Shown: in pieces, positions 47,451-57,148 of the stretch
Numbering within the stretch: position 1 is the stretch's first letter
How the letters are laid out: every line of letters starts with the position of its first letter
NCBI RefSeq assembly: GCF_025962655.1
Contig: NZ_JAGFPE010000004.1
Span: 417,740-481,739, forward strand
Direction: 5' to 3'
DNA: 64,000 nucleotides
Source of the DNA: Candidatus Symbiopectobacterium sp. NZEC151
Lineage (GTDB): Bacteria; Pseudomonadota; Gammaproteobacteria; Enterobacterales; Enterobacteriaceae
The notes under the pieces: model-generated
What the model saw: the letters and a program-made list of their open reading frames with translations, nothing else
Told to the model about the DNA's origin: nothing
Databases searched by the model: none
Program-made: the position numbers and the translations under genes

Positions 47451-47486
47451 AAAAGCAGATGCCGATATCGGCGTCTGCTTTTTTAT
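47451..47486 (+). terminator. Rho-independent terminator after the YjfB-like gene
   Basis: AAAAGCAGATGCCGATATCGGC... pairs with GTCTGCTTTTTT: a long near-perfect stem with A tract and T tract, able to act in both directions. Confidence 0.85.
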
Positions 47487-47622
47487 TTGGTACGACTCGC
47501 CTGTAGTAAGCCCGGTGTTCTTCTCCCCTCAAGCGTTTCCCTCATCGGTAAAACATCGGCTATCAGAAGTGTGAACCCAATCATATTTTATTACGGACAA
47601 AAAATGAGCCTTGAATGAGTCA

Positions 47623-47677
47623 GTATTTGGCCTTGATGGCGAACGTGCAAGCGTAGTTTGATGGTGATGCCAAATAC
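47623..47677. promoter_or_regulatory. Inverted repeat upstream of the PTS operon
   Basis: Perfect nine-base arms GTATTTGGC (47623-47631) and GCCAAATAC (47669-47677) with 37 bases between them, ending about 15 bases before the EIICB start. The spacer also has two TTGATGG copies. It may bind the PRD-type regulator at 51967 or fold in the leader RNA; no binding is shown. Confidence 0.5.
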
Positions 47678-47692
47678 ACCAGGGACCCTATT

Positions 47693-49258
47693 ATGAACTC
47701 CAACTTTAAAAACGAAATACAAACGTTTGGACGCTCCCTATTATTGCCTATCGCTGTGTTAGCGCCGGTCGGGATGCTGATGGGGATATGTAGCGCGCTG
47801 GGGCAAGCCTATATGATCGATAAGCTCCCTTTTTTGGGGAATGCTTATTGCAAGATGATTTTGTCTTCCGTCGGCCTCATCAGCAGCGTCGTGTTCCAGA
47901 ATATTCCACTGTTGTTCGCCATGGGTGTCGCTTATGGGATGTCGAAGAAAGAAAAAGGCATTGCGGTATTCTCTTCCGTGATTGCTTATTTGACATTGTT
48001 GATATCAATGCACGTTCATCTCAAATTAATGGGGCAATTGGTCACAGAAAATATGGCGTTTGTCGGGCAAGGGATGGTGCTTGGCATACATACGCTAAAA
48101 ATTGAAGCGTTGGGCGGCATTATTGCCGGCCTGTTGGCCGCGAAAGTCACAGACCGATTTTATCGCTTGCAGCTTCCTCTGGCATTTGCCTTTTTCAGCG
48201 GCAAGAAATCGGTCGCTATCCTCGCTATCGCCTTTACTATCCCGGTGGGGCTGATTATTCCCTTTATCTGGGATGTCTTCACCTATGGAATGAGAAGCAT
48301 CTCTACGGTGATGATGGCGCCTGATATCGGTGCCGGGATCTATATGACATTGAACCGTTTGTTGATCCCGTTTGGCCTGCACCATGTATTGAGTTCGACC
48401 GTGCGTTTTACGGAAGCGGGGGGCACTTATCTGATTGATGGCCAAACCTATGTCGGCATCCTGCCCGCCATGAACAAGATCTTGTTTGAGTTAGGGCCGA
48501 ATCACCCGGCGTGGAATGAACTTATGCCAACCCTGTGCAGCTATCTTGCATCGTCACAGATGTTGACCACGCTGTTCCGCGTTCCGGCGATTGGCCTGGC
48601 GATGTACCACATGGCCTATTTCAAGAACAAGAAATTTGCCAAGGGGATGATACTGACGGTTGTGCTCACGGCGTTTCTGGGCAATATCACCGAACCGCTT
48701 GAGTTTTCCTTCCTGTTTATCGCGCCAAAACTTTTTATTATCTACGCCATATTGTGCGGTCTGCTGACCATCCCGCTGCAAATGCTGGAAGTGTCTATTG
48801 GCTATATTCGCGGCACCATCTTTGATTTCGGCATCTTTGGGCTGATGTATGAAAACACCCAGTGGGTAAACCTGATTTTGCTGGGCGCGGTTAACTTTAT
48901 TGTGTTCTATGGCGTATTCCGCTACGCGATTGGCAAATTTGATATCAAAACGCCTGGCCGTGAGAACGAAACCGCAGACAGTGCGTTGCTGAATAACAAA
49001 GAGTACGACAAGGTAGCAGAATTAGTGATCCAGGGATTGGGCGGTAAGCAAAATATCAAACGCGTTGAAAACTGTGTGTCGCGACTGCGTATCGATCTGG
49101 GCGATCAGAAATTGATGAACATGGAATTGCTGAAAGAGGCGGGCTCCTTAGGCACCTTTATTCCTTCCAGTAATCACATTCACGTTGTGTTCGGGCCGCA
49201 TGTCGAGTTTGTCCGCAATGCGGTAGACGATCACCTTGCCGGCATCACACAACGTTAA
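47693..49258 (+). CDS. PTS transporter EIICB component, glucose/N-acetylglucosamine superfamily
   Basis: A 521-residue sugar phosphotransferase permease. Residues about 1-410 form the EIIC membrane domain (RSLLLPIAVLAPVGMLMG, FGLHHVLSS, GNITEPLEFSFLF motifs), and about 430-521 the EIIB domain with phosphorylation Cys461 in VENCVSRLRIDL. The EIIA function is not encoded here, so it would depend on a general EIIA such as Crr. It is the first gene of an operon with a lyase and a deacetylase; the substrate is likely an N-acetylated or modified hexosamine. Confidence 0.9.
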   Translation: MNSNFKNEIQTFGRSLLLPIAVLAPVGMLMGICSALGQAYMIDKLPFLGNAYCKMILSSVGLISSVVFQNIPLLFAMGVAYGMSKKEKGIAVFSSVIAYLTLLISMHVHLKLMGQLVTENMAFVGQGMVLGIHTLKIEALGGIIAGLLAAKVTDRFYRLQLPLAFAFFSGKKSVAILAIAFTIPVGLIIPFIWDVFTYGMRSISTVMMAPDIGAGIYMTLNRLLIPFGLHHVLSSTVRFTEAGGTYLIDGQTYVGILPAMNKILFELGPNHPAWNELMPTLCSYLASSQMLTTLFRVPAIGLAMYHMAYFKNKKFAKGMILTVVLTAFLGNITEPLEFSFLFIAPKLFIIYAILCGLLTIPLQMLEVSIGYIRGTIFDFGIFGLMYENTQWVNLILLGAVNFIVFYGVFRYAIGKFDIKTPGRENETADSALLNNKEYDKVAELVIQGLGGKQNIKRVENCVSRLRIDLGDQKLMNMELLKEAGSLGTFIPSSNHIHVVFGPHVEFVRNAVDDHLAGITQR

Positions 49259-49269
49259 GGAGAAGACGT

Positions 49270-50622
49270 ATGCGCGCGCTTTATGATTCTAAAAGTAAAA
49301 CCATTGACCACCAGGGAATGAAGGATCTGTTCACCCACGAAGCCAGAGTCCAGTCGTGGCTGGATGTGGAGGCGGCGTTGGCGCTGGCGCAGGCGAAGGT
49401 GGGGATGATCCCCGCCGCGGCGGCTGAAAATATTGCCGCTAACTGCCAGTTGGCGCGCATCGATCTCGCCGAGATTGATCGCCTGATGCGCCAGATTGGC
49501 CATGGGTTTGTACCCGTTATCAAGGTGCTGGTGAAAGCGTGTGATGCCGAGAGTGGCAAGTATGTGCACTATGGGGTGACAACACAGAATATTCAGCAGA
49601 CGGCACACCTGTTTATCGTAAAAAAATTCCACCAGAAACTGATGACGTTTGTGGATGCCACGCTGGTGAATTTGGCTAACCTGGCAAAAGCGCATAAAAA
49701 CACCCTGATGGCGGGGCGCACGCATGGCAAGCACGCTTTACCGATCACCTATGGTTATAAGGTATCGGTATGGATTTATGAATTGCTGGCCGCCGTGGAT
49801 CGCATGCAACAGGCGGAGAAAAGGGTGTTTACCGTGATGATGGGGGGCGCGGTAGGCGCTTTCCATGCGACCGGCGAGCCGGGCAGAGCCGTGCAGGACT
49901 TGGTCGCGGAACAGCTTGGTATGCATTCGATGCTGGTGCCTTCACGCAATGCCCGGGTGTTCCGCGCTGAGTACATCAGCAACCTGTGCCTGTTGGCAAC
50001 GACGCTGCATAAAATTGCTGAAGAGGTCTACCAAACCTCGAGTGAAGAATTTGGCGAAGTGTCTGAAGCGTTTGCCAAAGGCACGGTAGGCAGCAGCACC
50101 ATGCCGCAAAAGGTGAATCCCAAGCTGGCGAAAGGGATCATTGCCAATGCGCAAAAATTATATTCGGTACTGACGGCAACCTTGTATGTTTGCCCACGCC
50201 CCTTCGAAGCAGACAGCTCAGCCTATTTTATTTTTGATGCCAGCCTGCAAGAAAGTATTGAATTAATGGCGGAAATTATCCTGCGTGGGGAAGAACTGAC
50301 GCGAACGCTGGTGATTAACCGTGAGCGGATGCATGACAACGTGATGTTGACGCACGGGTTAATCAACAGCGAAAAAATCATGATGAAACTGGTGGATAAA
50401 CTGGGCAAAGATCCGGCGCACGAACTGGTTTATAACATGGCGATGCGCAGCACCCATGAACATCTCGAATACAGTAAGGTGTTAAGCAATGACCCGGTGA
50501 TAGCGAGCCAATTTACGGTGCAAGAAATTGCTGATTTGCTCGATCCGGCCGCCTATATCGGGCTGTGTGCGGTGCTGGCCGATGAGCTTGCTGAGCGGGT
50601 GCTGAGGAGGGATCATGAATGA
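49270..50622 (+). CDS. PurB-superfamily (fumarase/adenylosuccinase) lyase
   Basis: A 450-residue enzyme of the aspartase/fumarase superfamily. It has the signature GSSTMPQKVNPK (about residue 276-287) and the AGRTHGKHALP histidine motif. Members eliminate fumarate, or a related acid, from a carbon-nitrogen or carbon-oxygen bond. It is not the usual PurB: there are no purine-pathway neighbours, and it is placed between an EIICB and a NagA-like gene, with 11 bases before it and an eight-base overlap after it. The most likely role is removal of a four-carbon acid from the incoming sugar conjugate, an inference from family and context. Confidence 0.83.
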   Translation: MRALYDSKSKTIDHQGMKDLFTHEARVQSWLDVEAALALAQAKVGMIPAAAAENIAANCQLARIDLAEIDRLMRQIGHGFVPVIKVLVKACDAESGKYVHYGVTTQNIQQTAHLFIVKKFHQKLMTFVDATLVNLANLAKAHKNTLMAGRTHGKHALPITYGYKVSVWIYELLAAVDRMQQAEKRVFTVMMGGAVGAFHATGEPGRAVQDLVAEQLGMHSMLVPSRNARVFRAEYISNLCLLATTLHKIAEEVYQTSSEEFGEVSEAFAKGTVGSSTMPQKVNPKLAKGIIANAQKLYSVLTATLYVCPRPFEADSSAYFIFDASLQESIELMAEIILRGEELTRTLVINRERMHDNVMLTHGLINSEKIMMKLVDKLGKDPAHELVYNMAMRSTHEHLEYSKVLSNDPVIASQFTVQEIADLLDPAAYIGLCAVLADELAERVLRRDHE

Positions 50623-51835
50623 TGTTGGCTCAGGTGTGATTAAATCCAACCGGATTGTATTCCCCGACGGCATCAAATCGGGTTATCTCCAGATACAGGA
50701 AGGAAAAATTTGCGGCTTCGCGCCTCACTGCGCCTCCCACTATATCGATCACAGCGAGCAAATCATTATGCCCGGCTTTGTCGATATCCATGTGCACGGC
50801 TGGGGCAGAGGTTCTTTTGCTTACAAGGGCAATCAATCTTCCCTTAAGTGGATGAGCCACGATCTGGTTAAAGCGGGCGTTACCGCTTATTTACCCACGT
50901 CCGGCACGATGCCAAATGATTTCCTTGAAGCATCGTTAGTGGCCGCTGCTGATTTTATCGCTACGGCAACGGCTGCTGATGGAGCTGAGGCCATCGGCAT
51001 TCATATGGAAGGGCCCTATATCAGTGAGAAGCATCTCGGTATGCAACGGGCCGATTGTTTGCAACGCCCCAGTATCGCCAGCTTCGAGCGCTTCAATCAG
51101 CTAGCCGGTCATCATATTCGCCTGATGACATTAGCGCCCGAACTGGAAGGGGCGCTGGAGGTTATCCGACATTTGCACGCGCAGGGCATTACGGTATCGG
51201 CAGGGCACACCGATGCCACCTTTGCCGAAATCACGGCGGCAATAGAGGCGGGATTAAACCATTTTACCCATGCTTACAGCGGGATGCGCGGCTTTCACCA
51301 CCGCGAGTTGGGTGTGGTTGGTGCACTGATGTATTACCAGGATACCTATGCGGAAGTGGCGAAACAAAGCGGGATCACGATTAAGCCAGAAGCCTTCGAT
51401 TTGCTCTACCGGTTAAAACGCGATCGGCGCATGGTATTGATGAGCGACTGCATGGGTTATGTAGATTTTCCTGAAGGTTATGAGTTTTACCACTATCTGC
51501 GCAAAGAGACATTTCGCATCAAGCAAGGGCAACTGGAAATCGCTGCCGACGGTGGTGATACGCGTCAGGTTTGCCCGTGTGATTATCAAACGGTAAAACA
51601 TCTGGAAATGAACTTCCTGGATTCCGTGAAGAATATTGTTGGCCGCCTCGATCACGGATTGGTCTCGGTGGCGAGAATCGCTTGTGAAAACCCCGCATTG
51701 CTTGCCGGCGCAGCAGATCGTAAAGGGTCGCTGTCCCCCGGCAAGGATGCCGATATTTTGGTGCTCGATGATGACCTGAATCTGCTGGATGTCTACTGTC
51801 GGGGACGGCGTCAGCAACAGTTGTTTGAAGAATAA
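50615..51835 (+). CDS. NagA-like amidohydrolase (N-acetylglucosamine-6-phosphate deacetylase family)
   Basis: A 406-residue metal-dependent amidohydrolase. The HxH pair is in PGFVDIHVHG, the metal glutamate in GIHMEGPYIS, then SAGHTDA and LNHFTHAYSGM histidines, and the catalytic Asp in VLMSDCMGY (NagA has SDAM). The adaptation at SDC is slightly unusual. The product of phosphotransfer would be a 6-phosphate N-acetyl or N-acyl amino sugar that this enzyme deacylates. It overlaps the lyase gene by eight bases. Confidence 0.86.
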   Translation: MNDVGSGVIKSNRIVFPDGIKSGYLQIQEGKICGFAPHCASHYIDHSEQIIMPGFVDIHVHGWGRGSFAYKGNQSSLKWMSHDLVKAGVTAYLPTSGTMPNDFLEASLVAAADFIATATAADGAEAIGIHMEGPYISEKHLGMQRADCLQRPSIASFERFNQLAGHHIRLMTLAPELEGALEVIRHLHAQGITVSAGHTDATFAEITAAIEAGLNHFTHAYSGMRGFHHRELGVVGALMYYQDTYAEVAKQSGITIKPEAFDLLYRLKRDRRMVLMSDCMGYVDFPEGYEFYHYLRKETFRIKQGQLEIAADGGDTRQVCPCDYQTVKHLEMNFLDSVKNIVGRLDHGLVSVARIACENPALLAGAADRKGSLSPGKDADILVLDDDLNLLDVYCRGRRQQQLFEE

Positions 51836-51966
51836 CCCAGCTCACCGGAGCGACCACCTTGGCGCCGGTTTCATCAGGGCGATGTTGCTGGCCTATTTTG
51901 CCCCGGGCAGCGCGCGACATCTTCACGCACTGTGTGCTGCGATTGCTGTGCGCTGTCCGTGCTGTG

Positions 51967-53514
51967 TCAAATAAAGAAATCGGGGTATTTTTGCTCCAGC
52001 AATGCACGGATCTGTGCGCGATCCAACCCGTCAATGTCTTGAATAAAGTCCTCAGTAGGGATTTTCTTTTTTGCCCGCGAAAGCCCGCATTCGCTCAGCA
52101 GCGAGATATCATCGCGGTCCAGATAAAAATTCACCTTGATGTAGGGCAGTTGATAATACTTCAGATAGCTGGATATTTTGTTGGTAAAGGTAATGAGTAA
52201 ATCGAAGGGCAGTTGTTTGAGCGTGTGTAGTTCATTAATGTTGACGCAGCCAATAATGTCGATATGAAAGTGTGATTTCAGCACTTCCTTAAAATAACCT
52301 ACCTTACTTTCCGATGAGTTAGTAACAATGATCACACGCTTTTTATCTTCACTGTGAATGCGATTTTGCAACTCGTATTTTTTGAGTATCAGCACCAACG
52401 TGGATAAATGTACCGGTGAGAACCTGATACGATAATGATCGGCAATCGGGCCAGTGGCTTGTACCACGCCTTGATAGAGTGAGGCATAACGTGTCTGAAC
52501 CTCATGCAATTTTTTGTCATCAAAATAAAGATTGAATTTGTTTTGTATGATGGCCGAGTAGATAAACGGATAAACCTCAGCAAAAAAAGGGAAGGCATTG
52601 TATATGTTTGCCCTGAGCAGGGGCTTGAGCGATTTGCATAATTGCCTGACCTGTGCAATCAACGCGGCATCATAAATAGCAAAAGGCCGCCAGGTGTAGG
52701 TCAAAGAAGAAATCAGCAGGTCAAGAAACCGATCCTCATGTGCACGGTTGAGCAATGTAAAATTGAAGGACTGAATAAAATCGAGATTATCACTGTCGGC
52801 AATGACGTGCCCACGTCGCATACGGTGTAGGGCAATGCTCATGTACACCAGGAAATATTTTTTACTGTTATAGCCTAGCGTAACACACTGGCTCAGTTGC
52901 CTTTGGTAGAGATCGGCCGCGAGGGCAATCTCCTCCTTACACGCTGTGAGAAATTGCGTGGCAATGGATTTATTGATGGGTTCATTGGCTTTATGCGGTA
53001 CCAATACGTTGTCATCGCCAATTTCGACTGTTTTAAGGATTGTCAGGCAGATGGTAATTCGCAGCATAATTTCGTCACCGTCCAGACGCGATCCCTGGCG
53101 GGGAATGGCAGTCATGGAGAGATGATTTGCCTGTAAAAAGGTATATAACGCCGGATTATCATTTTTTAAGGTGGTTGAGCTGACATTGAATTTTCGGTAA
53201 TACTCGCTTTTATTCACCACGTCGTGCAGGCACAGTGCCACACTCAGGTTTTTGATCCGCTCTTCGGCGGTGGTGATATAACGATTGAAAGGGATTCTGG
53301 TCAGGAAATCGATGTATTGGCGATAGGTGATCGCGGTGACTATCGATTGTCCATCGATATGCAGATGATATTCAGGCTCAAGAAACTCGTTGATACCTTT
53401 AAGCGAACGCTTCAACGTCGAGGTTGTTTTGCCAAATTTTGACATAACATCCTCAATAAATACCGGGCTGTGTTCCTGAATATATTTTAGCAACGACAGG
53501 TCAAAGCTGTTCAC
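51967..53514 (-). CDS. PRD-containing transcriptional regulator (BglG/MtlR-type)
   Basis: A 515-residue regulator with N-terminal helix-turn-helix segments (about residues 8-55 and 105-150), PTS regulation-like helical domains in the middle (about 190-360) and an EIIB-like domain toward the C-terminus (about 388-460, KKRVIIVTNSSESKVGYFKEV shortened). In typical EIIB domains the first strand is followed by Cys; here Thr-Asn is seen, so phosphorylation at this site may be lost. It is transcribed convergently toward the PTS operon and probably controls it. Start at 53514 fits the HTH beginning. Confidence 0.8.
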   Translation of the reverse strand: MNSFDLSLLKYIQEHSPVFIEDVMSKFGKTTSTLKRSLKGINEFLEPEYHLHIDGQSIVTAITYRQYIDFLTRIPFNRYITTAEERIKNLSVALCLHDVVNKSEYYRKFNVSSTTLKNDNPALYTFLQANHLSMTAIPRQGSRLDGDEIMLRITICLTILKTVEIGDDNVLVPHKANEPINKSIATQFLTACKEEIALAADLYQRQLSQCVTLGYNSKKYFLVYMSIALHRMRRGHVIADSDNLDFIQSFNFTLLNRAHEDRFLDLLISSLTYTWRPFAIYDAALIAQVRQLCKSLKPLLRANIYNAFPFFAEVYPFIYSAIIQNKFNLYFDDKKLHEVQTRYASLYQGVVQATGPIADHYRIRFSPVHLSTLVLILKKYELQNRIHSEDKKRVIIVTNSSESKVGYFKEVLKSHFHIDIIGCVNINELHTLKQLPFDLLITFTNKISSYLKYYQLPYIKVNFYLDRDDISLLSECGLSRAKKKIPTEDFIQDIDGLDRAQIRALLEQKYPDFFI

Positions 53515-54235
53515 TAGGCGTTCTCAAGTTCGAATCCGTATCAGTAATCTGAGCGTACAGAAAATAGCGGGATGTGTCTGTGAGCTGTGTGAATTAATGT
53601 TGCGCATTTGCCCCACGACGTTCAACACCTGCACATCCCCCCGAGGTGGCAATGGGCCGCTAACCTAAGCCATACCGTTGTGAACCATCACCGACAGATA
53701 GTTGCCACCCGGTTTATTTACGCTATGTGGCGTTTTCGCTGACTTTATCCAAAGGGTACTGCGGTTATTCTGGTAGGGGAGATCCAGACCACCCTCAGAT
53801 ACACAACAGCAGAGGAGAGTCATAAAATTAATACAAAAAGTAACTGTTATATTTCACTGGGATTAATCTGTACCAATAAATGGGGTTTTAAAAAGGTGAA
53901 GTAAATTTAAACTGGTCTATAATGTTGTAAATTTGTATTTTTTCGTTATTTTCTATCTAAAAATTAATTTTATTAAGTGTTTTATTCTTATTTTGATGTG
54001 GATTAGGTATTCTGGCTTATGGCTCTACTGTACTATTTATTCGTCATTTTTTGCACGCTATAATCCTTTCCCGAACCATTACCTATTAATTGTTATCTCG
54101 TCTATGCAAAACATTCCGGCTGTCATCCTGCCCGTCGGAGCAGCATTTTATTGTGTTAATTCATCGCTATTTATTCCGGCTGGAACGCGGAATAACCGCA
54201 TGGTGTGATTTTTCATGCCGCGCTAGGAGTCTACC
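53515..54235. promoter_or_regulatory. Intergenic region upstream of cydA
   Basis: 721 bases between the divergent PRD regulator and cydA, AT-rich around 53820-54060. An imperfectly spaced inverted repeat TATTCCG...CGGAATA lies at 54172-54194, and TAGGAG precedes the cydA ATG. The open frame 53933-54208 does not look like a protein. ArcA- or FNR-type sites were not recognised with confidence. Confidence 0.45.
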
Positions 54236-55804
54236 ATGTTTGATGTTGTCGAACTGTCTCGGTTGCAATTCGCCTTGACGGCTATGTATCACTTTTTATT
54301 CGTCCCGCTAACATTGGGGATGTCCTTTTTGTTGGCCATCATGAACACCACCTATGTGTTAACCGGCAAGCAAATCTATAAGGACATGACTAAATTTTGG
54401 GGCAAGTTGTTCGCCATCAATTTTGCCTTGGGTGTGGCCACCGGACTGACACTGGAGTTCCAGTTTGGTACTAACTGGTCCTATTATTCCCACTACGTGG
54501 GCGATATTTTCGGTGCGCCTTTGGCGATGGAAGGGCTGATGGCGTTCTTCCTCGAGTCCACGCTCATTGGCCTGTTCTTTTTTGGTTGGGACCGGTTGAG
54601 TAAAGTTCAGCATATGCTGGTGACCTGGTTTGTCGCGCTGGGTTCCAACTTTTCAGCGCTGTGGATTCTGGTCGCCAACGGATGGATGCAAAATCCGGTG
54701 GCAGCAGAGTTTAATTATGAAACCATGCGTATGGAAATGTTGAGTTTTTCCGAGCTGGTGTTGAACCCTGTTGCTCAGGTGAAATTTGTGCACACCGTGG
54801 CGGCTGGCTACACCGCAGGCGCGATGTTTGTGCTGGGGATCAGTTCCTATTATCTGCTCAAAGGCCGTGACCTTCCCTTCGCCAAGCGCTCGTTTGCCAT
54901 TGCGGCCAGCTTTGGACTGGCTTCTGTGCTGTCGGTTATTGTTCTGGGGGATGAGTCCGGCTATGTGATGGGTGATGTGCAGAAAACCAAGCTGGCTGCC
55001 ATCGAAGCAGAATGGGAAACCCAGCCTGCACCCGCGTCTTTCACGCTGTTTGCCATTCCTAATCAGGAGACAATGCAGAACGATTTCGCTATTCATCTTC
55101 CTTACCTGTTGGGGTTGATCGCAACCCGTTCCCTCGATAAACCGGTCGTCGGTATCAAAGATCTGATGGCACAACATGAAATCCGCATCCGTAACGGCAT
55201 GCAGGCCTACGGGTTGCTGGAGACGTTGCGTGCAGGCAACGCCGATCCTGCTGTTCGCGCCCGCTTTGATACGGCCAAACACGACCTTGGCTATGGCATG
55301 TTGCTCAAGCGCTATACCGATGACGTCGCCAACGCCAGCGAAAGCCAGATTCAGCAAGCCGTCAACGATTCCATTCCCCGCGTTGCACCGTTGTATATCG
55401 CTTTCAGGGTGATGGTGGGCTGCGGCGTGCTGATGCTTGTCATTTTCGGACTGTCATTCTGGCGTGTGATCCGTGGCCGCATCGGGCAGGGCAGAGGGTT
55501 GCACCGCGTGGCCCTTTACGGCATTCCATTGCCGTGGATCGCGATTGAATCCGGTTGGTTCGTTGCCGAGTACGGCCGTCAACCGTGGGCAGTGGGTGAA
55601 GTGCTGCCTACCGCAGTGGCCAATTCATCTCTTGAGGCTTACGACATTCTGCTGTCAATGGGGCTGATTTGCGGGCTGTATACGCTGTTTCTGGTGGCAG
55701 AAACCTACCTGATGTTCAAGTTTGCCCGACTGGGGCCCAGTAGCCTAAAAACGGGCCGTTACCACTTCGAGCAGCTATCACCCGCCACACAGACTAAAGG
55801 TTAA
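54236..55804 (+). CDS. cydA: Cytochrome bd ubiquinol oxidase subunit I
   Basis: A 522-residue CydA, identical in length to the E. coli protein. It oxidises quinol and reduces oxygen with high affinity. Key residues are seen: His19 (AMYHFLF) as heme b595 or d ligand, His186 ([11 protein letters not shown]), a long Q-loop region (residues about 250-330), and the [13 protein letters not shown] motif. The sequence follows CydA rather than AppC ([26 protein letters not shown], shortened here). No tol-pal or cydDC genes are attached, in contrast to E. coli, so it may be an additional copy or simply in a different place. Confidence 0.95.
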   Translation: MFDVVELSRLQFALTAMYHFLFVPLTLGMSFLLAIMNTTYVLTGKQIYKDMTKFWGKLFAINFALGVATGLTLEFQFGTNWSYYSHYVGDIFGAPLAMEGLMAFFLESTLIGLFFFGWDRLSKVQHMLVTWFVALGSNFSALWILVANGWMQNPVAAEFNYETMRMEMLSFSELVLNPVAQVKFVHTVAAGYTAGAMFVLGISSYYLLKGRDLPFAKRSFAIAASFGLASVLSVIVLGDESGYVMGDVQKTKLAAIEAEWETQPAPASFTLFAIPNQETMQNDFAIHLPYLLGLIATRSLDKPVVGIKDLMAQHEIRIRNGMQAYGLLETLRAGNADPAVRARFDTAKHDLGYGMLLKRYTDDVANASESQIQQAVNDSIPRVAPLYIAFRVMVGCGVLMLVIFGLSFWRVIRGRIGQGRGLHRVALYGIPLPWIAIESGWFVAEYGRQPWAVGEVLPTAVANSSLEAYDILLSMGLICGLYTLFLVAETYLMFKFARLGPSSLKTGRYHFEQLSPATQTKG

Positions 55805-55818
55805 CAGGAGCTTCAATC

Positions 55819-56958
55819 ATGCTGGATTACGAAACATTGCGCCTGATTTGGTGGGGATTGATTGGCCTTTTGTTCATCGGCTTCGCCATCACCGACGGCT
55901 TTGACATGGGTGTGGGTATTTTGCTGCGCATCTTGGGCAAGAACGATGTTGAGCGGCGAGTAATGATTAACGTCATTGCCCCGCACTGGGATGGTAATCA
56001 GGTCTGGTTGATCACCGGTGCGGGGGCGCTGTTTGCCGCCTGGCCGATGGTGTATGCCGCCGCTTTTTCCGGGTTCTATTTTGCGATGATTCTGGTGCTG
56101 GCAGCGCTGTTCTTCCGCCCGATTGGTTTTGATTACCGCTCCAAGCTGGAAAATGCGCGCTGGCGTGGGATGTGGGACTGGGGCATTTTTATTGGCAGCT
56201 TCGTGCCTGCGCTGGTGTTCGGTATCGCTTTTGGCAATCTGCTACAGGGTGTACCGTTGAACGTGGATAACTATTTACGGCTTACTTATCACGGCGGCTT
56301 TTTCGGTCTGCTTAACCCCTTTGGGCTGCTGGCCGGGTTGGTGAGTGTAGCGATGCTTATCACTCACGGTGCGATTTATCTGCAAATGCGTACCACGCAG
56401 ACCCTTCAGGTCCGTGCACAAAAAACCGCGCAGGCCGTCAGCGTGCTGACCAGCGTCGCATTCTTAGTGGCTGGTCTTTGGGTCATCATGGGCATTGATG
56501 GCTACGTTATTACCTCAACGTTGGACAAAACCGCCCCTTCCGATCCGTTGCGAAAAGTGGTGATTCAGCAAGCCGGCGCCTGGTTAACCAACTTTACCGC
56601 GTATCCTGCGCTGTGGTCGATCCCGGCGCTGGGTGTGATTCTGCCCTGGTTCACTATGCTGTTGTCACGTGCAAACCGCTGTGGCTGGGGTTTTCTCACC
56701 TCGTCATTAACGATTGTCAGTGTGATCCTGACGGCAGGAATCACGTTATTTCCCTTCGTGATGCCTTCCAGTCTTGCCCCTAACGTCAGCCTGACGATTT
56801 GGGATGCCACGTCGAGTCAACTGACGCTTCAGGTTATGACAATATTGGCCTGCATTTTTGTTCCTGCCATCCTGCTCTACACCAGTTGGTGTTATTACAA
56901 GATGTTCGGGCGGATTGATGCGCGTTATATCGAAGAGAATAAGCATTCCGCTTACTAA
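55819..56958 (+). CDS. cydB: Cytochrome bd ubiquinol oxidase subunit II
   Basis: A 379-residue CydB with about nine membrane helices. It has the conserved ITDGFDMGVG and PHWDGNQVWLI motifs near the N-terminus. It partners CydA in the membrane. The start lies 14 bases after the cydA stop and the stop is followed after 19 bases by cydX. Confidence 0.95.
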   Translation: MLDYETLRLIWWGLIGLLFIGFAITDGFDMGVGILLRILGKNDVERRVMINVIAPHWDGNQVWLITGAGALFAAWPMVYAAAFSGFYFAMILVLAALFFRPIGFDYRSKLENARWRGMWDWGIFIGSFVPALVFGIAFGNLLQGVPLNVDNYLRLTYHGGFFGLLNPFGLLAGLVSVAMLITHGAIYLQMRTTQTLQVRAQKTAQAVSVLTSVAFLVAGLWVIMGIDGYVITSTLDKTAPSDPLRKVVIQQAGAWLTNFTAYPALWSIPALGVILPWFTMLLSRANRCGWGFLTSSLTIVSVILTAGITLFPFVMPSSLAPNVSLTIWDATSSQLTLQVMTILACIFVPAILLYTSWCYYKMFGRIDARYIEENKHSAY

Positions 56959-56977
56959 CATGTTAAGGAGAGTAAGT

Positions 56978-57082
56978 ATGTGGTACTTCGCCTGGATACT
57001 TGGCACGATGCTAGCCTGTGCGTTCTCGCTGATTACTGCGCTGGCGGTAGAGCATCAAGACGGGGAGAACGGCACCCGATGA
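56978..57082 (+). CDS. cydX: CydX, small subunit of cytochrome bd oxidase
   Basis: A 34-residue single-helix membrane peptide starting MWYFAWILGTMLACAFSLITA, which matches E. coli CydX (MWYFAWILGT). It is required for stable activity of the bd oxidase. The ATG at 56978 has AAGGAGAG before it. The frame is far too short for ordinary gene finders, but the match is unambiguous. Confidence 0.95.
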   Translation: MWYFAWILGTMLACAFSLITALAVEHQDGENGTR

Positions 57083-57148
57083 GAATATCAGGCAGCGACA
57101 CCTGGTGTGGCTGATGAAATAATCTCATTGTTATGCTTATTGGTAAGG

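Noticed and set aside
53933..54208. A 91-residue hydrophobic plus-strand frame upstream of cydA.
   Set aside because: It lies in AT-rich DNA, where Phe/Ile/Tyr-rich frames appear by chance. It has no ribosome-binding site and ends before the cydA promoter elements.
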